Counted from the first letter of the stretch, positions 6,170 through 13,551 are shown. The stretch: 14,295 bases of DNA from JAAFHS01 sp031396505 (GCA_031396505.1 JANNKX010000294.1:1-14295); one strand, 5' to 3'. Numbers and translations are program-made. Notes: generated from the sequence alone by a model not told the origin.

Positions 6170-9031
6170 ATGGCATCGTATCAGGTACGGCAACGCGATC
6201 CCTTGTTGGATCAGGGCACGCAGGCAATGCTGGAACGGCGGGGGCGCGAATTGCTGGGCGTGGTGCTGATTGCGGCGGGCATTGCGTTCATGCTGCTGCT
6301 GGGCAGCTATTCTGCGGATGATCCGGGCTGGATGGTGGCCACGGATGAGATGGCGCAGAACCTGCTGGGGCGGTTTGGTGCGGCTGTGGCGTCGACCCTG
6401 ATCATCATTGTGGGCAAGGGGGCTTGGGCGATCCCCGTGATCCTGCTGGTATGGGGTGTGCGGTTTGTGGCGCATCGGGGCACCGACCGGGTGCTGGGGC
6501 GGATGGTGTTTGCGGTGATCGCGGTGGCGCTGGCATCGGCCTATGCGACGACCGTGCCTCCGGGTGCGGACTGGCCGCATCAGGGCGTCGGTCTGGGCGG
6601 GCTGTTTGGCGATACGGCGATGGGGTTTCTGTTGGGGATCATGCCATTGCAGGCGGGGATCGCGCTAAAGCTGATGGCATTGCTGATGGCGGTGGGGCTG
6701 GTGGCGATGATGCTGTTTGTCACAGGCTTTGACCGCGAGGAATTGAAGGCGGCGGCGCGGTTTTTGCTGGTGGGGTCGATCATCAGCTATAATGCGATTG
6801 CCAATCTGATGGGCAAGGGTGCGGCGGGTGGTTTGCGCGCGGCACAGGTGATGCAGGAACGCCGGGCGGAACGGCGTCTGGCGCTGGCGGGTGCGGAACC
6901 GCCTGTGGCGCGGACAGGGGCGATGCCCTTGGCGGCCCGGCGCGGAGTTGTGGCACGGGCCGAACCTCCGGTCAGCGAAGCGCGGTTTGGCGCGCCCGAT
7001 GCGATGCGGGCCGAGCCGCGCTATGGCCAGCCGCTGGATGCGGCCCCTGTGCCAAAGCTGGGACTGATCGCGCGCATCCGGCGTGCGGTGGAACCTGATC
7101 CGGAGCCGGAACTGGTGGAGCCGGACTATTCGGCGCTGCAGGATGCGGATGCACCATCGGAAGACCGCATCCGCGCGCGCATTGGCGATGCGATCCGCGC
7201 ACGGGCGCGGGGCGTGCCTGCGTTGACACTGTCGCCGGTGCAGGCGGCGGTGGCCGCACGGCGCGAACCGCCGGTGCTGCGTCCAAAGGGGCCAGTGCCG
7301 TTGATTGCCGATGTGACGCCGCTTGCGTTGGTCGAGGATGACGATTGGCAAGAGGATGACGGCGCGAACATGTTCGTGCCCGATGCGGATTGGGATGACG
7401 CGGCGGCCCCGATGGCCGCTGAACGCCGCCCCGTGGTGCAGACGCCGGCGAAAAAGCCGGTGGCGATGTCGCGCCAAGCGGTATCGGAGGCACAGCCGCG
7501 CCTGCGGTTTGATGACCCGCAACCGGCCTACGAGTTGCCACCGTTGAACCTGCTGTCGGCACCGACAACCGTGCAGCGGTTCACGCTGTCGAACGAGGCG
7601 CTGGAGGAAAACGCGCGGATGCTGGAATCCGTGCTGGTTGACTATGGCGTGAAGGGCGAGATCGTGTCGGTGCGCCCCGGCCCCGTCGTCACGATGTACG
7701 AGTTAGAGCCTGCACCGGGGTTGAAGGCATCCCGCGTGATTGGGCTTGCCGATGACATTGCGCGGTCGATGTCGGCGCTGTCTGCACGGGTATCGACGGT
7801 GCCGGGGCGGACGGTGATCGGGATCGAATTGCCCAACGTGCACCGCGAAAAGGTGGTCTTGCGCGAGATTCTATCGGCGCGGGACTTTGGCGATAGCTCC
7901 ATGCGGCTGCCGCTGGCGCTGGGCAAGGATATCGCAGGCGAGCCGATTGTGGCGAACCTTGCCAAAATGCCGCATTTGTTGATTGCGGGCACCACGGGGT
8001 CGGGCAAATCGGTGGCGATCAACACGATGATCCTGTCGCTGTTGTATAAACTGACGCCCGAGGAATGCCGGTTGATCATGATCGACCCCAAGATGCTGGA
8101 ACTGTCGGTTTACGATGGCATTCCGCATCTGTTGTCGCCCGTTGTGACGGACCCAAAAAAGGCGGTTGTCGCCCTGAAATGGGTCGTGGGCGAGATGGAA
8201 GAACGCTATCGCAAAATGTCCAAGATGGGCGTGCGCAACATTGATGGCTATAACGGCCGGGTGCGTGAGGCGCTGTCAAAGGGCGAGATGTTCCGCCGCA
8301 CGATCCAGACGGGGTTTGATGAGGACACAGGCGAGCCGGTGTTCGAGACGGATGAATTCATGCCCGTCGCAATCCCGTATATCGTCGTGGTGGTCGATGA
8401 GATGGCCGATCTGATGATGGTTGCGGGCAAAGAGATTGAGGCCTGTATTCAGCGGCTTGCACAGATGGCACGGGCGAGCGGCATTCATCTGATCATGGCG
8501 ACACAGCGGCCTTCGGTCGACGTGATTACGGGGACGATCAAGGCAAACTTCCCGACCCGGATCAGTTTCCAGGTGACCAGCAAGATCGACAGCCGCACGA
8601 TTTTGTCGGAACAGGGGGCCGAACAACTGCTGGGCATGGGTGACATGCTGTATATGGCGGGCGGTGCCAAGATCACGCGTATTCACGGGCCGTTTGTGAG
8701 CGACGAGGAGGTTGAAGAGATCGTCAACCACCTGAAATCCTACGGGCCGCCGGTGTATATGTCGGGCGTGGTGGAAAGTGTGGACGACGACAAGGAAGCC
8801 GACATCGACATGGTGCTGGGCCTTGGCGGTGACGGATCGGACGAGACGCTTTACGATCAGGCAGTGGCGGTGGTGGCGAAGGACCGGAAGTGTTCGACCA
8901 GCTATATCCAGCGCAAACTGGGGATCGGGTATAACAAGGCGGCGCGTCTGGTGGAGCAGATGGAAGAAAACCATGTGGTCACCACGGCGAACCACGTGGG
9001 CAAGCGCGAGATCCTGCTGCCAGAGCATTGA
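6170..9031 (+). CDS. ftsK: DNA translocase FtsK
   Basis: A 953-residue septal DNA pump that coordinates chromosome dimer resolution with division. The N-terminus carries about four membrane helices between residues 28 and 185 (for example VVLIAAGIAFMLLLG, STLIIIVGKGAWAIPVILLVW, FAVIAVALASAY and ALLMAVGLVAMMLFV). A proline/alanine/arginine-rich linker follows, to about residue 450, then the alpha/beta motor. Walker A is GTTGSGKS (607-614) and Walker B is IVVVVDEMADL (from 738). The winged-helix gamma domain, which reads FtsK orienting sequences, runs from about 890 to the end (DQAVAVVAKDRKCSTSYIQ, then NKAARLVEQMEEN). A GTG at 6158 overlapping the dapC stop could give four more residues. The ATG at 6170 is preferred because AGGGA (6161-6165) is well spaced and MASYQ..RDPLLD looks like the family start. 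The expected LolA gene does not follow. Confidence 0.95.
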   Translation: MASYQVRQRDPLLDQGTQAMLERRGRELLGVVLIAAGIAFMLLLGSYSADDPGWMVATDEMAQNLLGRFGAAVASTLIIIVGKGAWAIPVILLVWGVRFVAHRGTDRVLGRMVFAVIAVALASAYATTVPPGADWPHQGVGLGGLFGDTAMGFLLGIMPLQAGIALKLMALLMAVGLVAMMLFVTGFDREELKAAARFLLVGSIISYNAIANLMGKGAAGGLRAAQVMQERRAERRLALAGAEPPVARTGAMPLAARRGVVARAEPPVSEARFGAPDAMRAEPRYGQPLDAAPVPKLGLIARIRRAVEPDPEPELVEPDYSALQDADAPSEDRIRARIGDAIRARARGVPALTLSPVQAAVAARREPPVLRPKGPVPLIADVTPLALVEDDDWQEDDGANMFVPDADWDDAAAPMAAERRPVVQTPAKKPVAMSRQAVSEAQPRLRFDDPQPAYELPPLNLLSAPTTVQRFTLSNEALEENARMLESVLVDYGVKGEIVSVRPGPVVTMYELEPAPGLKASRVIGLADDIARSMSALSARVSTVPGRTVIGIELPNVHREKVVLREILSARDFGDSSMRLPLALGKDIAGEPIVANLAKMPHLLIAGTTGSGKSVAINTMILSLLYKLTPEECRLIMIDPKMLELSVYDGIPHLLSPVVTDPKKAVVALKWVVGEMEERYRKMSKMGVRNIDGYNGRVREALSKGEMFRRTIQTGFDEDTGEPVFETDEFMPVAIPYIVVVVDEMADLMMVAGKEIEACIQRLAQMARASGIHLIMATQRPSVDVITGTIKANFPTRISFQVTSKIDSRTILSEQGAEQLLGMGDMLYMAGGAKITRIHGPFVSDEEVEEIVNHLKSYGPPVYMSGVVESVDDDKEADIDMVLGLGGDGSDETLYDQAVAVVAKDRKCSTSYIQRKLGIGYNKAARLVEQMEENHVVTTANHVGKREILLPEH

Positions 9032-9075
9032 GGAGTACGGGACCGATCGCCTTACCAGTGTGGCCGATCTACAGG

Positions 9076-9116
9076 GTGTTGCGTCTGCCCCCGGTTCAGT
9101 CGATCAGACGCAACAC
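9076..9116. terminator. 12-bp perfect inverted repeat between convergent ftsK and RTX genes
   Basis: GTGTTGCGTCTG (9076-9087) and its exact reverse complement CAGACGCAACAC (9105-9116) flank a 17-base spacer. The repeat lies in the 101-base gap between the stop of ftsK and the stop of the minus-strand RTX gene, where a bidirectional terminator is expected. No T-run follows on either side, and the loop is long. A protein-binding palindrome or the end of an inserted element are therefore possible alternatives. Confidence 0.5.
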
Positions 9117-9132
9117 GCACAGGTGATCTGCG

Positions 9133-10440
9133 CTAGGCGTTCAGGTAAGCGTCGATCAGGTTGTTCTCCAACCGGATATCCGCCACGGTGAGCGTCTGCC
9201 CACCCGTTACCTGCGCGACAACGGTCTGCCCGGCCAAAATGTCGGAACCCAAACCGTTTGCCCAGACCGCAATCGAAAGCGCCTCACCTGCTGGCACGGA
9301 GCCATTTGTCAAAACGATCTCATCCAGTGTCGGATCAAAATCGGTAATCACCGTCGGATCAAGCGTAAAGCCGACCGCATTGTCACCTGTCAGATGCGAG
9401 ATCGCAAAGACATCGGACCCCGCACCGCCCGTCAGATCATTTCCGTTTTCCGATAGCAAAAAGTCATCCCCACTGCCGCCAAAAAGCGTATCGCGTGATA
9501 TCTCCTGTTCGTAGAAGGTGTTGATTGGCTGGCCGTCACCGGGACCGCCAGTCTCAAACACGTCGAATGTTCCCCCGCTTCCGCCAAGGGTGTCGTTACC
9601 TGCACCACCATAGGCAAGGTTTTCGCCGCCTTGCGTGGGCGATCCGCCAAAGGCGGGCGTGTCGCCCACAATGATCAGGTCCTCGCCACCCCCGCCAAAG
9701 ATGGTATCATTCGCGGCGTTGCCAAAGATGGTCGTATCACCATCGCCGTCGGCAAAGCTGATGTCGCCGCCATTTTCCGCCAAGGATACGCGCACATCAA
9801 TTGTCGCCGCGTCCAGCCCTTGGGCGCCGTTGATTCTGGCAAGCAATTCATCGCCATAATACATGTTGGCGCCCAGTCCATCGGCCCAATCTTCCAGCCG
9901 GAGACTGCTTCCGGTTGAATCATCCACCCCGTCAAGGAAAACACTCAGGCTATCTTGTGCAGGGTCAAAATCTGTAATGACGGAAGGTTCATCTTCTTGC
10001 TGGTTGTGGAAAATGCCAAGGCTGTCCGCTCCGGCACCACCGGTTATCGTACTGCCACCGTCAAACTGGATGCTATCATCGCCGCTGCCACCATCGATCA
10101 CGCTGATGTTTGGCCCGGTGTAGAATGGAACGCGCACCTCCGAGATACTATCGTTACCTGCCCCGCCAAAAATGGTGTCTTCACCCGCGTTCCAGTCGAA
10201 GATGTCATCCCCGTCGCCACCATAAAGCAGGTCATTGCCTTCCTCGCCACTGATAAGGTCGTTACCCTCGAGGCCCCGGATTTCATCATCACCCACACCG
10301 CCCCGCAACGCGTCCGCGCCATCAGTGCCGGTCAGAATCGGGTTAACTGGATCTGGCGCCGGGTCATTGTCTGGGGCGTCGTTATTGTCGGTATAAACAG
10401 CAAGTCCAATCAAACCACTTAGAATCAGCAACAATTCCAT
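9133..10440 (-). CDS. RTX (hemolysin-type calcium-binding repeat) protein with N-terminal membrane segment
   Basis: A 435-residue acidic protein starting at the ATG at 10438-10440 (MELLLILSGLIGLAVYTDNN). The first 16 residues form a single hydrophobic helix. After a D/P-rich spacer, nonapeptide repeats of the GGxGxDxLx type occupy about residues 40-100 (GGVGDDEI, GLEGNDLI, GEEGNDLL, GGDGDDIF, GGAGNDSI). More lie near 115-140, 235-285 and 315-345. These bind calcium and fold into parallel beta rolls. Between and after them sit two copies of a module of about 60 residues beginning VITDFDP and containing W-A-(D/N)-GLG (from 154 and from 364). RTX proteins usually leave the cell by type I secretion, but no ABC exporter genes are nearby, and the hydrophobic N-terminus might instead anchor the protein. 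An upstream ATG at 10489-10491 is less likely because it would place 17 extra residues before the membrane helix. Convergent to ftsK. Confidence 0.85.
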   Translation of the reverse strand: MELLLILSGLIGLAVYTDNNDAPDNDPAPDPVNPILTGTDGADALRGGVGDDEIRGLEGNDLISGEEGNDLLYGGDGDDIFDWNAGEDTIFGGAGNDSISEVRVPFYTGPNISVIDGGSGDDSIQFDGGSTITGGAGADSLGIFHNQQEDEPSVITDFDPAQDSLSVFLDGVDDSTGSSLRLEDWADGLGANMYYGDELLARINGAQGLDAATIDVRVSLAENGGDISFADGDGDTTIFGNAANDTIFGGGGEDLIIVGDTPAFGGSPTQGGENLAYGGAGNDTLGGSGGTFDVFETGGPGDGQPINTFYEQEISRDTLFGGSGDDFLLSENGNDLTGGAGSDVFAISHLTGDNAVGFTLDPTVITDFDPTLDEIVLTNGSVPAGEALSIAVWANGLGSDILAGQTVVAQVTGGQTLTVADIRLENNLIDAYLNA

Positions 10441-10632
10441 CCAAACCCCCAAAGAACAAACAGCAACCCGCGCCACGCACACGCCGAACATGCGCCGGGA
10501 TGGTAATTCCTGACAAGTGTTTTAAGATCATGTGCCTTTGTGATGTCTTCCGCTTTGGACAATGGGTGAACGGCCGCGCCACGGACGCCTAAAACCCGGA
10601 TACCGGCCGTACCATCCCGCAACGCGCGTCCT
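10441..10632. other. Upstream region of the RTX gene, no gene seen
   Basis: This is the first half of a 399-base gap that otherwise holds the ftsK remnant and the lead-in to the four-gene operon. It should contain the promoter and leader of the minus-strand RTX gene. On the minus strand TTGTCA (about 10513-10518) could be a -35 element, but no convincing -10 follows at the right distance. Short open frames here have no family features. I see no similarity to ftsK upstream of about 10633. Confidence 0.4.
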
Positions 10633-10775
10633 GTGGCAGGCGGGGCGAAGATCACGCGCATCCACGGGCCGGGTACAGCAGGGCGGCGCATCTGGCACAG
10701 CAGATGGCGGAAAACGATATGGTCATCACAGCGAACCGGTTCGGCAAGCGCGCGATTTTGCTGCCGGAGCATTGA
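10633..10775 (+). pseudogene. Degenerate remnant of the 3' end of ftsK
   Basis: Two blocks match the end of the intact ftsK in this window. Block one (10633-10671) reads VAGGAKITRIHGP against MAGGAKITRIHGP, with 33 of 39 bases identical. Block two (10671-10775) aligns without gaps to 8927-9031, with 84 of 105 bases identical. It ends in the same GKR.ILLPEH and TGA, and begins GYSRAA against GYNKAA. The 234 bases (78 codons) between the blocks in ftsK are missing here, and one base is lost at the junction, so the blocks are in different frames. This is a broken copy, not a gene. The 21 differences in block two mean it is not a very recent duplicate of the neighbouring ftsK. It could come from an old duplication or from a related strain's ftsK. 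Confidence 0.85.
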
Positions 10776-10783
10776 TGCGCCGA

Positions 10784-10812
10784 TTGACAGGCCGCGCGGC
10801 GGCGGTCCAATC
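10784..10812 (+). promoter_or_regulatory. Possible promoter of the four-gene operon
   Basis: A consensus TTGACA (10784-10789) lies 9 bases after the ftsK remnant. At a spacing of 17-18 bases it is followed only by a weak -10 (CCAATC/CAATCT, 10807-10813), about 28 bases before the ATG of the first gene of the operon. Single TTGACA matches occur by chance, so this rests mostly on position. Confidence 0.3.
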
Positions 10813-10839
10813 TGAACGCATTGGTTAAATGGGGTTGAT

Positions 10840-11415
10840 ATGGCAACCGGGATTGGTCCGACGGCAGGCACTAGTGCTGTCAAGAACGCGCTGAAATACT
10901 GTCGGGAACATCCCTGCGAATGTTTGGCGGATGCCATCAATCGGTTGCTGAACGGGCAGTCGACGCCGCAGGGCTTCAACAAAGGGATCATGGCGCGGAT
11001 CGGGGCAATGCTTGCGCCCGGTGCCGACCCGCCCGGCACGATGTTCAACGGCAAGGATACCTGGGCGACGCATAGCGGGGAAATCGATGCCCGCCAACGA
11101 TCACTGCGCAACCTGAAACGGGAATATGACGAACAAGGCTGCGGCGGCGGGGGAAACGGGATTGGCGTTGTTGATGAATCCGCGGTCAATCAGGCGATGA
11201 ACGCAAAGATCCCGACAGCGGATGATTACTGGAACAAGTTTCCGGATCGCAAGCCCGCAGGACCGGGGTTCTGGAAACGGGTCGGCTATGGCGTGCTGGG
11301 CACAGGGCTGTTGGTCGGGGCGGGCGTCCTTGTGTTTGTTCCGTTTGATGGGCCTGTCGGGGAATATGCCGCTGGCGTTGCCGGGTTGGGCGCGTGGGGA
11401 TTGGCGACGCAATGA
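10840..11415 (+). CDS. Putative polymorphic-toxin/effector-like protein with two C-terminal membrane helices
   Basis: A 191-residue protein not recognised as a named family. The helical head has cysteines at 21, 26 and 28 (KYCREHPCECLADAINRLLN). W75, H78, R85, Q86 and R90 then lie in TWATHSGEIDARQRSLRNLK, followed by EYDEQGCGGGG. A helix with W..H....RQ..LR ending in a Gly/Cys turn is a pattern I associate with linker regions of polymorphic toxins and type VI secretion effectors. This is recollection, not a search result. After a polar stretch, residues 147-167 (VGYGVLGTGLLVGAGVLVFV) and 173-190 look like two membrane helices. It starts the operon. The ribosome binding site is a weak GGGG, and an in-frame stop at 10813-10815 fixes the 5' limit. 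Its stop overlaps the next start by 4 bases. It may act on membranes; function is unknown. Confidence 0.7.
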   Translation: MATGIGPTAGTSAVKNALKYCREHPCECLADAINRLLNGQSTPQGFNKGIMARIGAMLAPGADPPGTMFNGKDTWATHSGEIDARQRSLRNLKREYDEQGCGGGGNGIGVVDESAVNQAMNAKIPTADDYWNKFPDRKPAGPGFWKRVGYGVLGTGLLVGAGVLVFVPFDGPVGEYAAGVAGLGAWGLATQ

Positions 11416-12161
11416 TCAAGAGCGAACAGACGCGGGGCCAAGCGCTGGCCCTTCTTGCGCTGGCCCCGACGGCGCCAATGTTGGGCCAGCTGCGCCTGTC
11501 ACTGGCGGATGTCGATGCGGTGCGGCAGCTGATTTTTGCCTGTGCTGAACGGTGCACGCGGGCGGCCTATCATCCCGGCCATGATATGTGGTCTGTGCAT
11601 ACAGATGCACTTTATCGGCATTTTGTTCACGACAGTGCGGCAGCCCTTTTTGCGGCGGATACGGCGGCATTGGCGCGGTGGTTCGACCAGGGATACGATC
11701 TGGCACAGTTTGATTTTCCGACGGCGTTCTGGATCGACGCACTGATCCGCAAGGGGGGTGCAGACTGGACCAAGGACGGGATGGAGCCGGACCAGATCCG
11801 CGCCATCAACAGCTTTATCGCCGATTACTGGGAAGCCTGGCGCGATCCGGAATATGTTGATCTGTGCGATGCCTTGCGCGGGGCGACGCAGACCGAGGCA
11901 GAGATGGATCTGTGTGACCGGTTCAACATCAACTTTTATGACGATGTGATGGACCCGTTGGTGGTTTTTCATGACCTGCGGATGGGGAATATCCTGTATC
12001 AGCTGCTGCTAGCGCGGTCTGACAGTCTGCCGTTGCAGCACATGTACCGCGTTGCCGATGCGTTTCTTGCAACCGCGTCGGGGCAATCCATGGCCGCGCT
12101 CGCATCCGAGGCGAACTTGATGCGCGTGCGCGCGGATATCTGGACGATACGCGGCTTGTGA
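11412..12161 (+). CDS. Hypothetical soluble protein, second gene of the four-gene operon
   Basis: A 249-residue protein from the ATG at 11412, which overlaps the previous stop as ATGA. An upstream in-frame ATG (11394) is less likely because it lies inside the preceding gene. No signal peptide or membrane helix is seen. It is acidic, aromatic-rich and probably all-helical, with blocks such as HDMWSVHTDALYRHF, FPTAFWIDALIRKG, FIADYWEAWRDPEYVDLCDAL and MYRVADAFLAT. I do not recognise the family, and no catalytic motif stands out. The 4-base overlap implies translational coupling and a matched level with the membrane protein upstream. A partner, chaperone/adaptor or immunity role for that protein is a guess from gene order only. 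Confidence 0.75.
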   Translation: MIKSEQTRGQALALLALAPTAPMLGQLRLSLADVDAVRQLIFACAERCTRAAYHPGHDMWSVHTDALYRHFVHDSAAALFAADTAALARWFDQGYDLAQFDFPTAFWIDALIRKGGADWTKDGMEPDQIRAINSFIADYWEAWRDPEYVDLCDALRGATQTEAEMDLCDRFNINFYDDVMDPLVVFHDLRMGNILYQLLLARSDSLPLQHMYRVADAFLATASGQSMAALASEANLMRVRADIWTIRGL

Positions 12162-12706
12162 TGGCGGATGACATGCATCACCGCATTCATGCCAACGAAT
12201 TTGTGGCCCATATGGGGCTATATGCTGCCGGGCCTGTGTGGCAGCACCTGTTTGGCGTCACCGTGGCGGATGGCGCGGTGAGTGCCATCCAAAACCGCAT
12301 GGTCGCGGCACAAGAACCGCTGACAGCAGATCAGGTCGCCGAAGGCGTGCATCGGAACCTTGGACCCGAGGCGGTTTCGTGGATGTGGACGCACTTCATT
12401 TCGACCGGCGTGCCGCGCGCGGCGGAACAGCAGGCGGTGTTGATGCACTTCGTGCGACCAACGGTGGCGCCGATGCTGGACCCGACGGTGACTGGCCGTG
12501 TTGCGAAAGTGTTAAGGCAAAGCGAGCTGTCCGCGCTGGAGCGGCTGGAAGGCCTGCTGGATATGCTGGCGCATCAACCAGCCGATCCACGTGATGCGGA
12601 TTTTGTCACGGCGACAGGTGGGTTCATCAGCCCGCAAGCACCGGTGCGGCGACTGACAGACAGCATTTATCTGTCAATCCTCGCGCCCGCGCTTGCGTCG
12701 GGTTAG
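12161..12706 (+). CDS. Hypothetical soluble protein, third gene of the four-gene operon
   Basis: A 181-residue protein starting at the ATG at 12161, which shares one base with the previous stop (TGATG). A GTG at 12158 is an alternative giving one more residue. The N-terminus is histidine-rich (MADDMHHRIHANEFVAHMG). The rest is predicted helical, with AVSWMWTHFISTGVP and AEQQAVLMHFVRPTVAPML in the middle and SELSALERLEGLLDML further on. There is no membrane helix or signal peptide. I recognise no family. The tight coupling to its neighbours argues that it acts with them. Confidence 0.72.
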   Translation: MADDMHHRIHANEFVAHMGLYAAGPVWQHLFGVTVADGAVSAIQNRMVAAQEPLTADQVAEGVHRNLGPEAVSWMWTHFISTGVPRAAEQQAVLMHFVRPTVAPMLDPTVTGRVAKVLRQSELSALERLEGLLDMLAHQPADPRDADFVTATGGFISPQAPVRRLTDSIYLSILAPALASG

Positions 12707-12718
12707 GGAAGGGCAGGT

Positions 12719-13084
12719 ATGTTGAAACTGCGCGACAGTCAGATCGCCAAGGCGCAATTGCCGAGCGATGCAAGGGCGGTGGCGGCCTTCACCGAACACA
12801 TCGCCGATCAGGTTGCCGGGCTTGCGCCAGAACTGCCGGGGGTTCTGGTGCGGCTGAATGTGCGGATGTTCCTTGCAAGTCTGGAGCAGCACGGCATCGA
12901 CATTCTGGAAACGCAGATCGGGATCGCAACGCGGTACTTCGGGGCCGGGGGCGTGATGGTGCGTGATCCTTTTGCGGCGCGCTGGCGCAGTATTCTGATT
13001 TCGCGCAATATGACGCAAGAGGCGAAGGTCAAACAGATATCGCACCTTCTGACGCAGGCAGAGGCCGCATTGAAAACCATGTAG
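12719..13084 (+). CDS. Small hypothetical protein, fourth gene of the four-gene operon
   Basis: A 121-residue soluble protein, starting 12 bases after the preceding stop with a good purine-rich site (AGGGAAGGG) in front. It begins MLKLRDSQIAKAQLPSDARAVAAF and continues with a helical middle holding QHGIDILETQIGIATRYFG, then DPFAARWRSILISRNMTQEAKV. The layout (a short lead-in that reads like LRDxQ, a GI-T-ER/ET-type helix, then a DP..A.RW..IL stretch) resembles small proteins encoded beside PAAR/VgrG type VI effector genes. That resemblance is from memory and weak. It probably closes the operon, as 52 bases separate it from the next gene. Confidence 0.72.
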   Translation: MLKLRDSQIAKAQLPSDARAVAAFTEHIADQVAGLAPELPGVLVRLNVRMFLASLEQHGIDILETQIGIATRYFGAGGVMVRDPFAARWRSILISRNMTQEAKVKQISHLLTQAEAALKTM

Positions 13085-13136
13085 CGCCAACCTTGCGGGC
13101 TTTGTCGACAGGTACGCGTCATGCTGGGAACAACAC

Positions 13137-13529
13137 ATGGAAGAATTCATCGGTGGGTGCCTGTGCGGCGATGTGCGCTTTGTGGCGCAGGGGCGGCCAT
13201 ACCGGGTGGGCATGTGTCATTGTCTGGACTGCCGCAAGAACCATGGGGCGCTGTTTCATGCCTCGGCGATTTTTCCGGCGGATGCGGTAACGGTGACGGG
13301 GCAGACCGCGGATTATCAGGGGCGGTTCTTTTGCCCGCGGTGCGGATCGCCGGTGTTCGGGCGGTTCGGCGATGAGATTGGCGTGAACCTGGGGGCGCTG
13401 GATGCGCCTGACCAGTTCAAGCCGACGTATGAGTTGTGGACGCTGCGCCGCGAAGGGTGGTTGCCACCGTTTGCGGATGTGAAGGGCTTTGTCGGCAACC
13501 GTGACAGCGCGGGCCGATCTGAAGGCTGA
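13137..13529 (+). CDS. GFA/CENP-V family zinc-binding protein
   Basis: A 130-residue protein with the full cysteine pattern of the GFA (glutathione-dependent formaldehyde-activating) family. C8 and C10 lie in GGCLCGDVRF, C27, C29 and C32 in MCHCLDCRKNHGALF, and C66 and C69 in FCPRCGSPVFGRF. In the family these bind two zinc ions on a beta-tent fold. Many members are annotated as formaldehyde-activating, but biochemical proof of that reaction is thin and most, probably including this one, have unknown substrates. The family motif near 90 (GALDAP) is present. The start at 13137 has a weak GGGA site. Its relation to the operon upstream is unclear; a 52-base gap leaves read-through possible. Confidence 0.88.
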   Translation: MEEFIGGCLCGDVRFVAQGRPYRVGMCHCLDCRKNHGALFHASAIFPADAVTVTGQTADYQGRFFCPRCGSPVFGRFGDEIGVNLGALDAPDQFKPTYELWTLRREGWLPPFADVKGFVGNRDSAGRSEG

Positions 13530-13551
13530 CCCGCGCGGCACCGGGCGCGCC

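Noticed and set aside
8276..9028. A 250-codon minus-strand frame inside ftsK
   Set aside because: It is antisense to the conserved FtsK motor and gamma domain, and has no features of its own.
10382..10582. A 66-codon minus-strand frame overlapping the start of the RTX gene
   Set aside because: It overlaps the RTX N-terminus in another frame, has no ribosome binding site worth naming and no recognisable sequence.
10425..11189. A 254-codon minus-strand frame over the ftsK remnant and the first operon gene
   Set aside because: Its only recognisable part mirrors the antisense frame of the real ftsK end, which is explained by the remnant. The rest is low-complexity Pro/Ser and runs against the operon.
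12706..12713. GGGAAGGG, a match to the FtsK orienting sequence GGGNAGGG (another at 1462-1469)
   Set aside because: Such G-rich 8-mers are expected often in this G-skewed strand, and this one doubles as the ribosome binding site of the last operon gene. Skew over the whole chromosome would be needed.
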